From Muribaculum sp. An289 (lineage in GTDB: Bacteria > Bacteroidota > Bacteroidia > Bacteroidales > UBA932), in NCBI RefSeq assembly GCF_002159555.1, contig NZ_NFIV01000005.1:1-64000 (forward strand): a stretch of DNA of 64,000 nt, given 5' to 3'. The notes under the pieces are model-generated. The model ran no database searches and was not told the origin of the DNA. It worked only from the letters and a program-made list of their open reading frames with translations. Shown here in pieces: positions 1 to 8,600 of the stretch. How positions within the stretch are numbered: the first letter of the stretch is position 1; each line of letters begins with the position of its first letter. The position numbers and the translations under genes were made by a program.

Positions 1-189
1 TCGTCCTTTCTTCGCTCTCATGCTCTTGCTTATCAGTCCAAAGTTCTCTGCCATCTCACCAAGCGGCAGCCTCTTCCTGATTTTTCCCAGCTCGCTAGTC
101 GCGAATGTCTGCCTATACAATTCATAAAAATCGAACTCCGTGAAAGGAAGATCGGGTGATATTCCAGAGAAATTTTGTACCTTTGCCAT
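1..189 (-). CDS. Transposase, N-terminal part only (runs off the window)
   Basis: An open frame runs from an ATG at 189 to base 1 without a stop (63 codons), so the C-terminus lies outside the window. The N-terminus reads MAKVQNFSGISPDLPF and continues with a charged helical stretch ending in SKSMRAKKGR. From memory this start resembles the first residues of Bacteroidales DDE-type insertion-sequence transposases; the catalytic domain is not visible. A well-spaced promoter and a 5'-leader inverted repeat lie just upstream, which supports a real expressed gene. IS family not assigned. Confidence 0.55.
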   Translation of the reverse strand, partial: MAKVQNFSGISPDLPFTEFDFYELYRQTFATSELGKIRKRLPLGEMAENFGLISKSMRAKKGR

Positions 190-206
190 GCAGATTAATT
201 TTTGCG

Positions 207-246
207 ATACCTCCAAATTTGGCTTTTTCAGGGCAATTGGAGGTAT
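207..246 (-). promoter_or_regulatory. Perfect 10-bp inverted repeat in the transposase leader
   Basis: ATACCTCCAA (207-216) and TTGGAGGTAT (237-246) are exact reverse complements with a 20-base loop. The repeat lies 18 bases upstream of the transposase ATG and inside its predicted transcript. One arm carries GGAGGT, a Shine-Dalgarno-like hexamer that would be paired in the hairpin. It could limit translation or act as a transposase-binding or attenuation element; the role is inferred. Confidence 0.5.
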
Positions 247-261
247 TCTTTTTATCTTTAG

Positions 262-291
262 CTAAGATACAAATTTTATATTACATTGACA
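262..291 (-). promoter_or_regulatory. Candidate promoter for the transposase
   Basis: On the minus strand a TTG (291-289) is followed after 20 bases by TATCTTAG (269-262), one mismatch from the Bacteroidota -7 box TAnnTTTG. The spacing fits the -33/-7 arrangement of this phylum. Transcription would begin near 257, just before the inverted repeat. Confidence 0.4.
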
Positions 292-300
292 ATTAATTCG

Positions 301-735
301 TTATGAAGTTTTATTCTTTTTACGACAGTCCCTAAAATACTGACCGATTGAAGAAAACGGGTAAGCATACGGATTGGCACATACTTCATGATGCAACGGA
401 TTCCGCACGACATAACTGATTGCCGTGGTCACATGACGCCTGCCTTCCAAGCTGTCACAGAAAAACGATTCCTCGCCAAGCGAGCCCCTGCGACAATACC
501 TGTAATTGAACATCTGCACATACGAGCTACGTATGCGCTTGACCAAATCCGAAGGGCTAAAACATTCGCATATAATATGGACATGAGTAGACATGATACT
601 GTAAGCAAGCAGGTTGCTTTGGGTCTTAAGCATTGCCTGCGCTATGCAGTTGAACATCATGCAATAATCTTTGTAACTCCGGCAAAACACCTCCAGATGA
701 GAGGTGTAACAGATATGGTACAATCTCCTTTTCAT
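301..735 (-). CDS. REP-associated tyrosine transposase (RAYT / IS200-like Y1 family)
   Basis: A small single-domain HUH endonuclease of about 144 residues. The metal-binding HUH motif is visible as STHVHIICE, and the catalytic tyrosine is most likely the Y of SYVVRNP, the usual Y-x-x-x-N-P context of RAYT proteins. Such enzymes nick single-stranded REP hairpins and are usually single-copy domesticated relatives of IS200/IS605 TnpA. I prefer the ATG at 735 (MKRRLYHICY); an in-frame GTG at 747 is possible but abuts the first unit of an 11-bp tandem repeat. Hairpins shaped like REP targets occur at 920-963, 22644-22687 and 22729-22773, consistent with this enzyme having spread them. Confidence 0.85.
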   Translation of the reverse strand: MKRRLYHICYTSHLEVFCRSYKDYCMMFNCIAQAMLKTQSNLLAYSIMSTHVHIICECFSPSDLVKRIRSSYVQMFNYRYCRRGSLGEESFFCDSLEGRRHVTTAISYVVRNPLHHEVCANPYAYPFSSIGQYFRDCRKKNKTS

Positions 736-746
736 AATCTCCCGCA

Positions 747-801
747 CATTACCATCACATTACCATCACATTACCATCACATTACCATCACATTACCATC
801 C
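747..801. repeat. Five 11-bp tandem repeats (CATTACCATCA)
   Basis: Four exact copies of CATTACCATCA plus a fifth with a final C run from 747 to 801, immediately upstream of the RAYT gene. The 11-bp period is close to one helical turn. Copy number could change by slippage and so alter spacing in the RAYT upstream region; that effect is inference. Confidence 0.85.
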
Positions 802-919
802 ATTGACCATTAAAATTCATTAAAATCAATGAATCACCGGCAAATGTACCATATTGTTTTAAAACGTCATTCCCAAAAAGGCGAAATGTTGCGCTTATTG
901 GGAAAAATTGGATAAAATT

Positions 920-963
920 GGGGAAAGTGCCACGGATTCGTGGTAAAACGGTTCACTTTCCCC
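920..963. repeat. REP-like hairpin, copy A
   Basis: GGGGAAAGTG (920-929) pairs perfectly with CACTTTCCCC (954-963). An inner palindrome CCACGGATTCGTGG sits in the loop. The same outer arms, with an internal GATTCG and GGTTCACTTTCCCC, recur at 22644-22687. It lies 173 bases upstream of the RAYT gene and 41 bases beyond the GH92 stop codon. Confidence 0.75.
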
Positions 964-1004
964 GATTAACCAGATTGATTGGAACAAAACGCTACGCAAT
1001 ACTA

Positions 1005-3338
1005 TTATTTCCCATATCGGGAAGACATCTCGAATTCGAGGACTCCGCCGGCAAGGATATCGGCATACGATATCGTCCGCCCTTCGTATTTTTCACCGTT
1101 CAGGCGCACGGACTTTACATAACGTTTCTTCGGACTGACTCCAGGGGCCTTGATTTCGAATGTCCTGCCGTTTTCAAGGTTCACCTTGATATAAGGCAAA
1201 TACGGCGCGCCCAGTACATACTCGCCGGAACCCGGGCACACCGGATAGAAGCCCATTGCCGAAAATATGTACCATGCCGACATCTGCCCGCAGTCGTCGT
1301 TTCCGCACAAACCGTCTATCTTGTTGACATACATCCTGTCCATTATCTCCCTCTGCCAATATTGTGTCTTCCACGGCTGGGAAGTCCACGTATAAAGGAA
1401 TGCCACATGGTGGCTCGGTTCATTGCCATGAACATAGCCTCCGAGTATGCCTTCGCGCGTAACATCCTCGGTCTCGGCAAAGAAACTGTCCGGCAGATGC
1501 ATCGTGAAAAGCGAATCGAGATTGGTTATGAACTGTTCCTCCCCTCCCATCAGCCTGATTAACTCGGGAACATCGTGAGGTACGAAGAACGAATAGTTAA
1601 GCGAATTGCCCTCTATGAAACCCTGGCCGTGGGTGCTCTGCAAATCGAAATCCTCCTTGAAGCGGCCGCCCCTGTAGCGGGGACGGGCATGGAGGGTCTG
1701 AGGATCGAAAATGTTTTTATAATTTTCAGACCTCTTCTTATACACGGAAGCCGTAGCCGAATCCCCCACCGCAAGGGCCGTCCTGTAAACGGTCCAGTCA
1801 TCGTATGCATATTCGAGGGTTACGGAAGCCGAGCTCGCCGAAGCCTCTATCGGCACATATCCGAGTTCAAGCATGTCGGCTATGCCTTCATAGTACGGAA
1901 TATTGGAACTGCGCACCATGGCATCCAGGGCCCTCCTGCCGTCCACCGGTATGCCGGTTGCTATCGCATCGGCGAGAATCGGCACGCTGTGATACCCTAT
2001 CATACACCAGTTTTCATTGGCAAAATGGCTCCACACAGGCAATGCCCCGTGTACGCTCTGCTCCGAATGGGCAAGCAGGGACTCCATTATGTCACGGCTG
2101 CGCTCCCTCTGGATAAGATTGTAAAGAGGATGCAGGGCGCGGAAAGTGTCCCAGGTAGAAAATATGGTATAATTCGTAAAACCGTCCGCCTGGTGGATAT
2201 TGCCGTCCACTCCTCTGTACCTGCCGTCCACATCCATGTATACGGAAGGATTTATCATGGTATGATACAGTGAAGTATAGAACATGGCCATGGCATCGTC
2301 GTCACCCTCGGCCTCCATGACAGACAGCGCACCGTTCCAGGCATCGTGCGCTTCGGCAGCCAACTGCCCGAAATCCTTTCCTGAAGTCTCCGCGCGGAGA
2401 TTTTTCAAGGCTCCGTCGGTCCCGGTAGCCGAAAGTGCCACCTTTATTTCAAGTTCCTGCGATTCGGAAGGGTCGAACTCGAACCAGGCCACTATTTTCC
2501 TCCCTCCGATTTCGGGAAAATTGTGTTTCGTATCGAAACGTCTGTAAAATCCGTTGTAAAGGACATCCGCGAATTCTTCATATCCGTAATTGCGTATAGG
2601 ACGTGAAAATTCGATTGCAAAATATACATAATTGGTGCGCGCCCAGCCGTTGGTAATGCGGTAACCTGTTATCAGAGTGTCGTTTTCAACCCTTATCTGC
2701 GCCCAGAGGGTTTTCCCGTCATAATTGTATATGCCGTGTATGAGGTCGAGGATTATCCGTTGCTCGGAAGCCCCATCCGGATAGGTATAACGGTGGACTC
2801 CGGTCCTCGGCGTAGCGGTAAGTTCCGCACGGATTCCGTAATCGTCGAGAAAGGCTTCATAATACCCTGGACGGGCGGTTTCGTTTTCATGAGAAAAACG
2901 CGATCTGTATCCGCTGTCAGGATCTTCCTTGGACCCCGGACGGAGTTTCAGCGGCCCTGTCGTCGGCATTATGAGCACATCGCCGAGGTCGGAATGCCCC
3001 GTGCCGCTGAAATGGGTGTGGCTGAAACCGACTATCGTATTGTCCGCGTATTGATAACCTGCACAGTACTCGTATGCTTTCGGCTGGTATACGCCGCCGA
3101 TATTGTGAGGTACGGTGTCCGTATCCGGACTCAGCTGCACGCCTCCGAAAGGATAGCAGGCCCCCGGGAAAACATGGCCCATCTTCGATGTCCCGATCAT
3201 GGGATTCACCCATTTTGTCAAATCCTTTTCTTCTTTCTGCCCTTTCATGTTCTTACTGTTCTGTCCCATTGCGTTATTCGGAAAAATAATGGTTGCCGCG
3301 GTCAAAGCCGCCAATAATGATATGATGCTGATTTTCAT
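1005..3338 (-). CDS. Glycoside hydrolase family 92, probable alpha-mannosidase
   Basis: A 777-residue secreted protein with a hydrophobic signal peptide (about residues 4-25). Family features are clear: VNPMIGTSKMGHVFPGA near the start, GFSHTHFSGTGHSD near 104-117, HGNEPSHH near 637-644 with E640 as the expected general acid, and GNDDCGQMSAWY near 680. GH92 enzymes are calcium-dependent, inverting exo-acting alpha-mannosidases acting on N-glycan or other mannose glycans. The start overlaps the end of the upstream sulfatase (ATGA), so the two are translated from one mRNA. Linkage specificity (1,2; 1,3; 1,4 or mannosyl-phosphate) cannot be read from sequence. No SusC/SusD pair is adjacent. Confidence 0.93.
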   Translation of the reverse strand: MKISIISLLAALTAATIIFPNNAMGQNSKNMKGQKEEKDLTKWVNPMIGTSKMGHVFPGACYPFGGVQLSPDTDTVPHNIGGVYQPKAYEYCAGYQYADNTIVGFSHTHFSGTGHSDLGDVLIMPTTGPLKLRPGSKEDPDSGYRSRFSHENETARPGYYEAFLDDYGIRAELTATPRTGVHRYTYPDGASEQRIILDLIHGIYNYDGKTLWAQIRVENDTLITGYRITNGWARTNYVYFAIEFSRPIRNYGYEEFADVLYNGFYRRFDTKHNFPEIGGRKIVAWFEFDPSESQELEIKVALSATGTDGALKNLRAETSGKDFGQLAAEAHDAWNGALSVMEAEGDDDAMAMFYTSLYHTMINPSVYMDVDGRYRGVDGNIHQADGFTNYTIFSTWDTFRALHPLYNLIQRERSRDIMESLLAHSEQSVHGALPVWSHFANENWCMIGYHSVPILADAIATGIPVDGRRALDAMVRSSNIPYYEGIADMLELGYVPIEASASSASVTLEYAYDDWTVYRTALAVGDSATASVYKKRSENYKNIFDPQTLHARPRYRGGRFKEDFDLQSTHGQGFIEGNSLNYSFFVPHDVPELIRLMGGEEQFITNLDSLFTMHLPDSFFAETEDVTREGILGGYVHGNEPSHHVAFLYTWTSQPWKTQYWQREIMDRMYVNKIDGLCGNDDCGQMSAWYIFSAMGFYPVCPGSGEYVLGAPYLPYIKVNLENGRTFEIKAPGVSPKKRYVKSVRLNGEKYEGRTISYADILAGGVLEFEMSSRYGK

Positions 3339-4933
3339 CGCGAATTTTCTTTTAAGGCCGTGGTGTCTTCATACAGTTTCTGCAATCCGACCAGTTTTTT
3401 ATACAGTTTTTTCTGAATCCGGTCATATCCGTCGTCACCGCAGAGGTTGTTCATTTCATGCGGATCCTCTTTCAAATCATAGAGTTCCCAGGAGTCTATA
3501 TCTCCATAAAAATGAATCAGTTTGTATCTGTCGGTGCGTATCCCATAATGACGGCGCACTGCATGTTCTCCGGGATATTCGTAATAATGATAGTACAGGG
3601 CCTCTCTCCAACGTCCGTCACGGGGTTCTTTCCCGTCCTTGAGGAAAGACAGGTACGATTCGCCCTGTATGTCTTCGGGAATTTCGGCTCCGGCAGCCTC
3701 AAGGAAGGTCGGAGCATGGTCTATATTCTGGACGAAGGCATCTATTTCCCCCTGATACCCTCCGGGATAATGCACGAGCATCGGGGTGCGGAAAGATTCC
3801 TCATACATAAAACGCTTGTCGAACCAGCCATGCTCGCCCATGTAGAAGCCCTGGTCAGAAGTATATACCACTATCGTGTTTTCCCAAAGACCGTTTTCCT
3901 GAAGATAGTCTATCACCCTGCCGACATTCCTGTCAACCGAACGGATAACGCTCATATAGTCCTGCATGTAACGGCGGTATTTCCATTCGGCGAGTTCCTT
4001 TCCACTCAGGCCGCTTTCCTTGAATTCCTCTATGATAGGGTCGTAATAGGTATCCCAGGCCTTCTTCTGTTCCGGGCTCATCCGGTTGTACATGGCGCGC
4101 CCATAGTCTTCAAGGCCCGTATCGGTATGGATTTCGCCTTCCTTGTCGGCCATCTTCAGGTCATAAACCAAATCCATGTGCCGGGCAATCTCCATTTCCT
4201 GTGCGGCAGCGGCCGGACGGCCTTCATAACCGTCATAGAAATTCACGGGTAAAGGGATGTCTGCATTATCGAAGGCGCCCAAATCGGCCGTATCCGGCAT
4301 CCAGGTACGGTGCGGAGCCTTGTGGTGGAGCAAAAGGCAGAAAGGCTTCGTCGTGTCCCTCCCGTTTTCAAGCCAGTCAAGTGCTATGTCCGTAGTCACC
4401 TCCGTAGCATATCCTTCTACCGTCTTTTTCACTCCGTTGTCTATAAAGACTGGATTGTAATACTCGCCTTGTCCGATAAGTATGTTCCAGTAATCGAAAC
4501 CGGTAGGTTCCGATACAAGGTGCCACTTGCCAACTATGGCAGTCTGGTATCCGGCCTGCCTGAGAAGCTTCGAGAAAGTCTGCTGTGAGCCGTCGAAGGT
4601 CTTCGTATTGTCTGTCATGCCGTTTTTGTGGCTGTGTTTCCCGGTAAGCAGGCAGGCCCGGCTCGGGGCGCTTACCGAATTGGCCACGAAGCTGTTTGTA
4701 AAGACTATTCCGGAGTCTCCTATTCTGTCGATATTCGGAGTGTCCATAAGTCCGCCTCCATACGCACTTATCGTCTGATAGGAATGGTCGTCGCACATTA
4801 TGTACAGGATATTCATCGGCCTGACTTCCTTTTTTCCTTTGTCCGCATCCGGGGAACACGCCACCGGAATAACAAGGATACCTGCGGCGATGCCGCTGCC
4901 GAGACCGATCAAATGTCTTGACTGGGTTTTCAT
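3335..4933 (-). CDS. Secreted lipoprotein sulfatase, serine-type (S1 family)
   Basis: 532 residues with a lipobox (VIPVACS, Cys26), so probably membrane-anchored. The formylglycine motif is S88-A-P-S-R followed by ACLLTGK; serine rather than cysteine means maturation by an anaerobic sulfatase-maturating enzyme. Metal ligands D48-D49 lie in the MCDDHSYQ segment. The overall pattern (SAYGGGLMDTPNIDRI, VGKWHL, YTSDQGFYMGEHGWFDKR) resembles the GlcNAc-6-O-sulfatase-like branch (S1_11) from memory, but substrate remains a guess. It is the first gene of a two-gene operon with the GH92 mannosidase, suggesting attack on a sulfated, mannose-containing glycan. Confidence 0.92.
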   Translation of the reverse strand: MKTQSRHLIGLGSGIAAGILVIPVACSPDADKGKKEVRPMNILYIMCDDHSYQTISAYGGGLMDTPNIDRIGDSGIVFTNSFVANSVSAPSRACLLTGKHSHKNGMTDNTKTFDGSQQTFSKLLRQAGYQTAIVGKWHLVSEPTGFDYWNILIGQGEYYNPVFIDNGVKKTVEGYATEVTTDIALDWLENGRDTTKPFCLLLHHKAPHRTWMPDTADLGAFDNADIPLPVNFYDGYEGRPAAAAQEMEIARHMDLVYDLKMADKEGEIHTDTGLEDYGRAMYNRMSPEQKKAWDTYYDPIIEEFKESGLSGKELAEWKYRRYMQDYMSVIRSVDRNVGRVIDYLQENGLWENTIVVYTSDQGFYMGEHGWFDKRFMYEESFRTPMLVHYPGGYQGEIDAFVQNIDHAPTFLEAAGAEIPEDIQGESYLSFLKDGKEPRDGRWREALYYHYYEYPGEHAVRRHYGIRTDRYKLIHFYGDIDSWELYDLKEDPHEMNNLCGDDGYDRIQKKLYKKLVGLQKLYEDTTALKENSR

Positions 4934-5094
4934 ATTTTATATTACATAAATATCAATTCTTCCGTAAAAATAAAAAAGGTTTTCACAACGGCAAACTCTT
5001 CAGATGATTTTTCACATAACTGCATAAAGGGATTAAGCTCGATAATCCGTGCCCGGCCACCCGTATTTCTTGCAAAACCGGGAACAGGACGATT

Positions 5095-5497
5095 TGTGAC
5101 GGGAAAAGGGATGGAACTGGAATGGAAGCGGAATGAGGAGGAAAAATAGGATTTTGTCGTGTCATTTTCCACCCCACAGCCATCTGGTCTCTTTTGGAAT
5201 AATTAGTAATCAATGACTTACAAAAACGCAAGATGCTTTTGGGTGCCTCAAAAAGTACCCAAAAGCAGGTGTGATTTTAATATGTTGTTCATTATCAGCG
5301 CCTTATAAAGATGCTACCTGGCTGTGGGGTGGAAAAATTGTCCCGTCCGTTCCCACTTCGCTGTACGTCCTTACTCATATTAAGAAGTTGTTCTCCCGAA
5401 AGGAGGGCAGTTGATTTTGTGCCGGGTCATGGGCAAGAAATAAGGCCACAGAAGATTCCGGACGGAATTATCCGCCGGCTTATTTTTTTTAGCAATA
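5095..5497 (-). repeat. Mosaic repeat unit (core copy 1 plus both flanks)
   Basis: A palindromic core at 5164-5338 is bounded by ATTTTCCACCCC and GGGGTGGAAAAAT, with a central hairpin GCTTTTGGGTGC / GTACCCAAAAGC at 5235-5266. The left flank (5095-5163) is the reverse complement of the sequence after core copy 2 (22135-22180), and the right flank (5339-5497) is the reverse complement of 22175-22326. The order here is the circularly permuted form of the 22-kb array. Bases 4934-5094, between the sulfatase start and this unit, hold no recognisable feature. The last bases overlap the 3' end of the broken ORF at 5489-5689. Confidence 0.75.
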
Positions 5498-5689
5498 TTC
5501 CATCGCCTTGTCCTTGTCATGGGCAAGATTGTCGTTATAAAGCGAATACAGGGTCATGTCCGCTCCTTTCAGAGCGGCAAGACCGGCAAGTGTATCCGCC
5601 GTTTCGGCGTTCAGGCGGAAAGAAAAACAAGGTCAGTATACGGACGACACGGCAAAAACAAGAAACAGGGAAAGGAAAATCTTCTTCAT
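5489..5689 (-). pseudogene. Small secreted-protein ORF broken by an in-frame TGA
   Basis: The ATG at 5689 overlaps the dnaE stop (ATGA). The first 18 codons give a signal peptide, MKKIFLSLFLVFAVSSVY, then a TGA at 5635-5633. The same frame then stays open for a further 48 codons, with plausible protein sequence (AETADTLAGLAALKGADM), to a TAA at 5489. Either the gene is dead, or only an 18-residue peptide is made, or there is a base error. I do not recognise the family. Confidence 0.4.
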
Positions 5690-8600
5690 TGGGTCACGAC
5701 TTTATATGGCACTTTCATCCCCCGCAGCTCGTCCAGAAGGGACATGTTCACCGAAACCGCATATTTTTTCGAAAAGAAATCCACCACATATTCGGACTCC
5801 CTGTCCACCAGTTTCAGTACAAACCTGTTTTTCCCCTTGTGTTTTTTCAGTACAGAAACGAGATTCTTTCTGAAATCGGGAGTAATCATGTCCGTGGCAA
5901 CCTCTATCGTAAGATTCTTGACACGTTCTTCGGAAACATTGCCGAGGAGAGATATCTTCTTAATCTTAAAGGTATTTTCAGGTTTTTTCGCTTTCGGGTC
6001 TTTTCTGTCCACATAATATCTCGGGGCTATTTCGCCCTCTATCAGCACGGTATGGTGGAGCTGCACCTTCGGGCCGAAAGTCTCATAGTCCTTGCCGAAA
6101 AGCGCAAACTCCTTCGAACCGTCGAAATCTTCGACGACGAATTTGCACCAAGGCTTGTTGCTTACCGAGGAGACCATACTGGTAAAACTCGTCACATAGC
6201 CTGCGACAGAAACGGCGCACCCCTCCAATTTTGGATTGGAATTGCTCTCTTCCACCAACGGGTCTATCTCGTCCAATCTATTTGTGGCAAAGGCATTTAC
6301 CTCGAAAGCATATCTGTCTAACGGATGGGAGGAAAGATACATCCCGACGAGCTCCTTCTCCATATTGCGGAAATAATCCTCGTTCTGCTCGTGCGGCATC
6401 GCCGGAACAGGCGGTTTCGGAGGTTTCATGGCATCGGAATCCCCGAAAAGCGAAACCGCACCCGCCTCTTCGCCCCGCTTGTAAAGGTCGGCGTATTTCA
6501 GAAGCGAATCGATAAAACATTCGTCTTTCCCGCTCGGAACATAATACTGTGCCCGTGTTATGCCGAGACTGTCGAAGGTTCCGGAAAGGAGGAGGTACTC
6601 GAAAGTCTTTCTGTTGAGAAGTCCCCGCGGAATCCTTTCCATGAAATCGTAAATATCCGCAAACGGCCCGTTTTCCCTCTCTTTCAGAATCATCTCCACG
6701 GCTTTTTCGCCGAAGCCCTTGACTCCGCCGAGGCCGAAACGCACTGCGCCGTCCTTGTTTACCGTAAAACGTGTTTCCGACTCGTTTATATCCGGTCCGA
6801 GAACCTGTATGCGCGAACGCTTGCAGTCCTCCATTATCTTCTTGATTTCATCGATATTCCCGAGCTGCTTGCTGAGGTTGGCCGCCTGGAACTCGGCCGG
6901 GTAATGGGCCTTGAGGTAGGCCGTCTGATAGCTTACCCAGGCATAGCATGTCGCATGGGATTTGTTGAAGGCATACTGGGCGAATTTTTCCCAGTCAGCC
7001 CAAATCTTTTTCAATATGTTTTCGGGATGTCCCTTCTCAATACCGCCCGATATGAACAGTCCGTAAAGCTTGTCCATCTCGTCTTTCTTCTTCTTTCCCA
7101 TTGCCTTACGCAGCCGGTCCGCCTGGCCTTTCGTAAAGCCTGCGAGCTTCTGGGACAGAAGCATGACCTGCTCCTGGTATACGGTAACGCCATAGGTGTC
7201 CTCAAGATATTCCTCCATATCGGGAAGATCGTATGAAATAGCCTCTTTGCCGTGTTTTCTGGCTACGAACGACGGAATATAGTCCATAGGCCCGGGACGG
7301 TACAGGGCATTCATCGCTATCAGGTCCTCGAAACGGTTTGGGACGAGTTCCTTCAGCCATTTTTTCATTCCCGGGGACTCGAACTGGAACACGCTCGTGG
7401 TATCTCCACGGCTATACAGCTTGTAGGTCTCTTCGTCATCGATAGGAATCTGCTCGATATCGAACTCCTCTCCCTTCGATTTCTTTATGTTTGAAAGACA
7501 TTCCTTTATGATACTCAACGTCTTCAGCCCGAGGAAGTCCATCTTCAGCATGCCCACTTCTTCGATAAAGCTCCCCTCGTACTGGGAAACCCAGACATCC
7601 TGCCCGGTATCCTTGTCCGGAGCAATGCTGATAGGTATGTATTTTGTCAAGTCGTCCCGGCCGATAATCATGGCGCAGGCATGAACCCCGGTCTGCCTGA
7701 CCGTACCTTCCAGCTGCACCGCATATTTCAACGTATCCCGTATCAAAGGGTCCGGACTCTCCATCTCGGCCTTGAATTCCGGAAGATATTTGACACAATT
7801 GGCGAGTGTCGGTTTTTTCGAATTGACTTCCTTTACCTTCTTGCGTATTTTCCTCTTTTCTCCCGGACGGTCCGGATCGTCCTCCTCGACATCCTTTTCC
7901 ACCATTTCCGTGACATCGAACGGCTTGTCCGGGACAAGTTTTGCAAGGCGGTTGGCCTCGGCAAGCGGCAACTGGTGGATACGTGCGACATCCTTAATGG
8001 CGCTTTTGGCCGCCATCGTTCCGAAAGTCACGACATGCGAAATATGGTCCTTGCCGTATTTTTCCTCGACATACCTGAACACCTTATAACGCCCGTCATC
8101 ATCGAAATCTATGTCGATATCCGGCATCGAGATACGGTCGGGATTGAGAAAACGCTCGAACAGCAACTGGTATTTTATCGGGTCCACATTGGTTATTCCC
8201 AGACAATATGCCACGGCCGAACCTGCCGCCGAACCCCTTCCCGGCCCAACCGACACGCCCCGGCGTTTCGCCTCCATGATGAAATCCTGCACTATCAGGA
8301 AGTAATCCGGAAAACCCATCCTCTTGATGGTCTCCAGCTCGAAATCGATTCTCTCCTTCGTCTCCACGGGCATGTCCGGATAACGTTTTTCCGCCCCCTT
8401 GTAAGTAAGGTGCTTCAGGTATTCGTCCGAATCCGGAAACTCTTCGGGTATCGGGAAAATAGGAAGGATATGGCCCGAGTCTATATCATAATATTCGACC
8501 TTTTCCGCCACATCCAGCGTATTCGATATGACTTCCGGATGTCCGGGGAACAGGGCGGCCATCTCCTCCTCGCTTTTAAAATACTCCTGCTGGGTATATC

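Noticed and set aside
747-801. Short repeat array as a CRISPR
   Set aside because: Units are contiguous 11-mers with no spacers, and no cas gene is in the window. The same applies to the 13-bp array at 48361-48411.
920-963. REP-like hairpin as an ordinary terminator of the GH92 gene
   Set aside because: There is no clean T-run after the stem, and the same sequence recurs elsewhere away from gene ends; it may still have some terminating effect.
5633-5635. Selenocysteine codon in the small ORF
   Set aside because: No SECIS-like hairpin follows directly and the context is not a redox motif.
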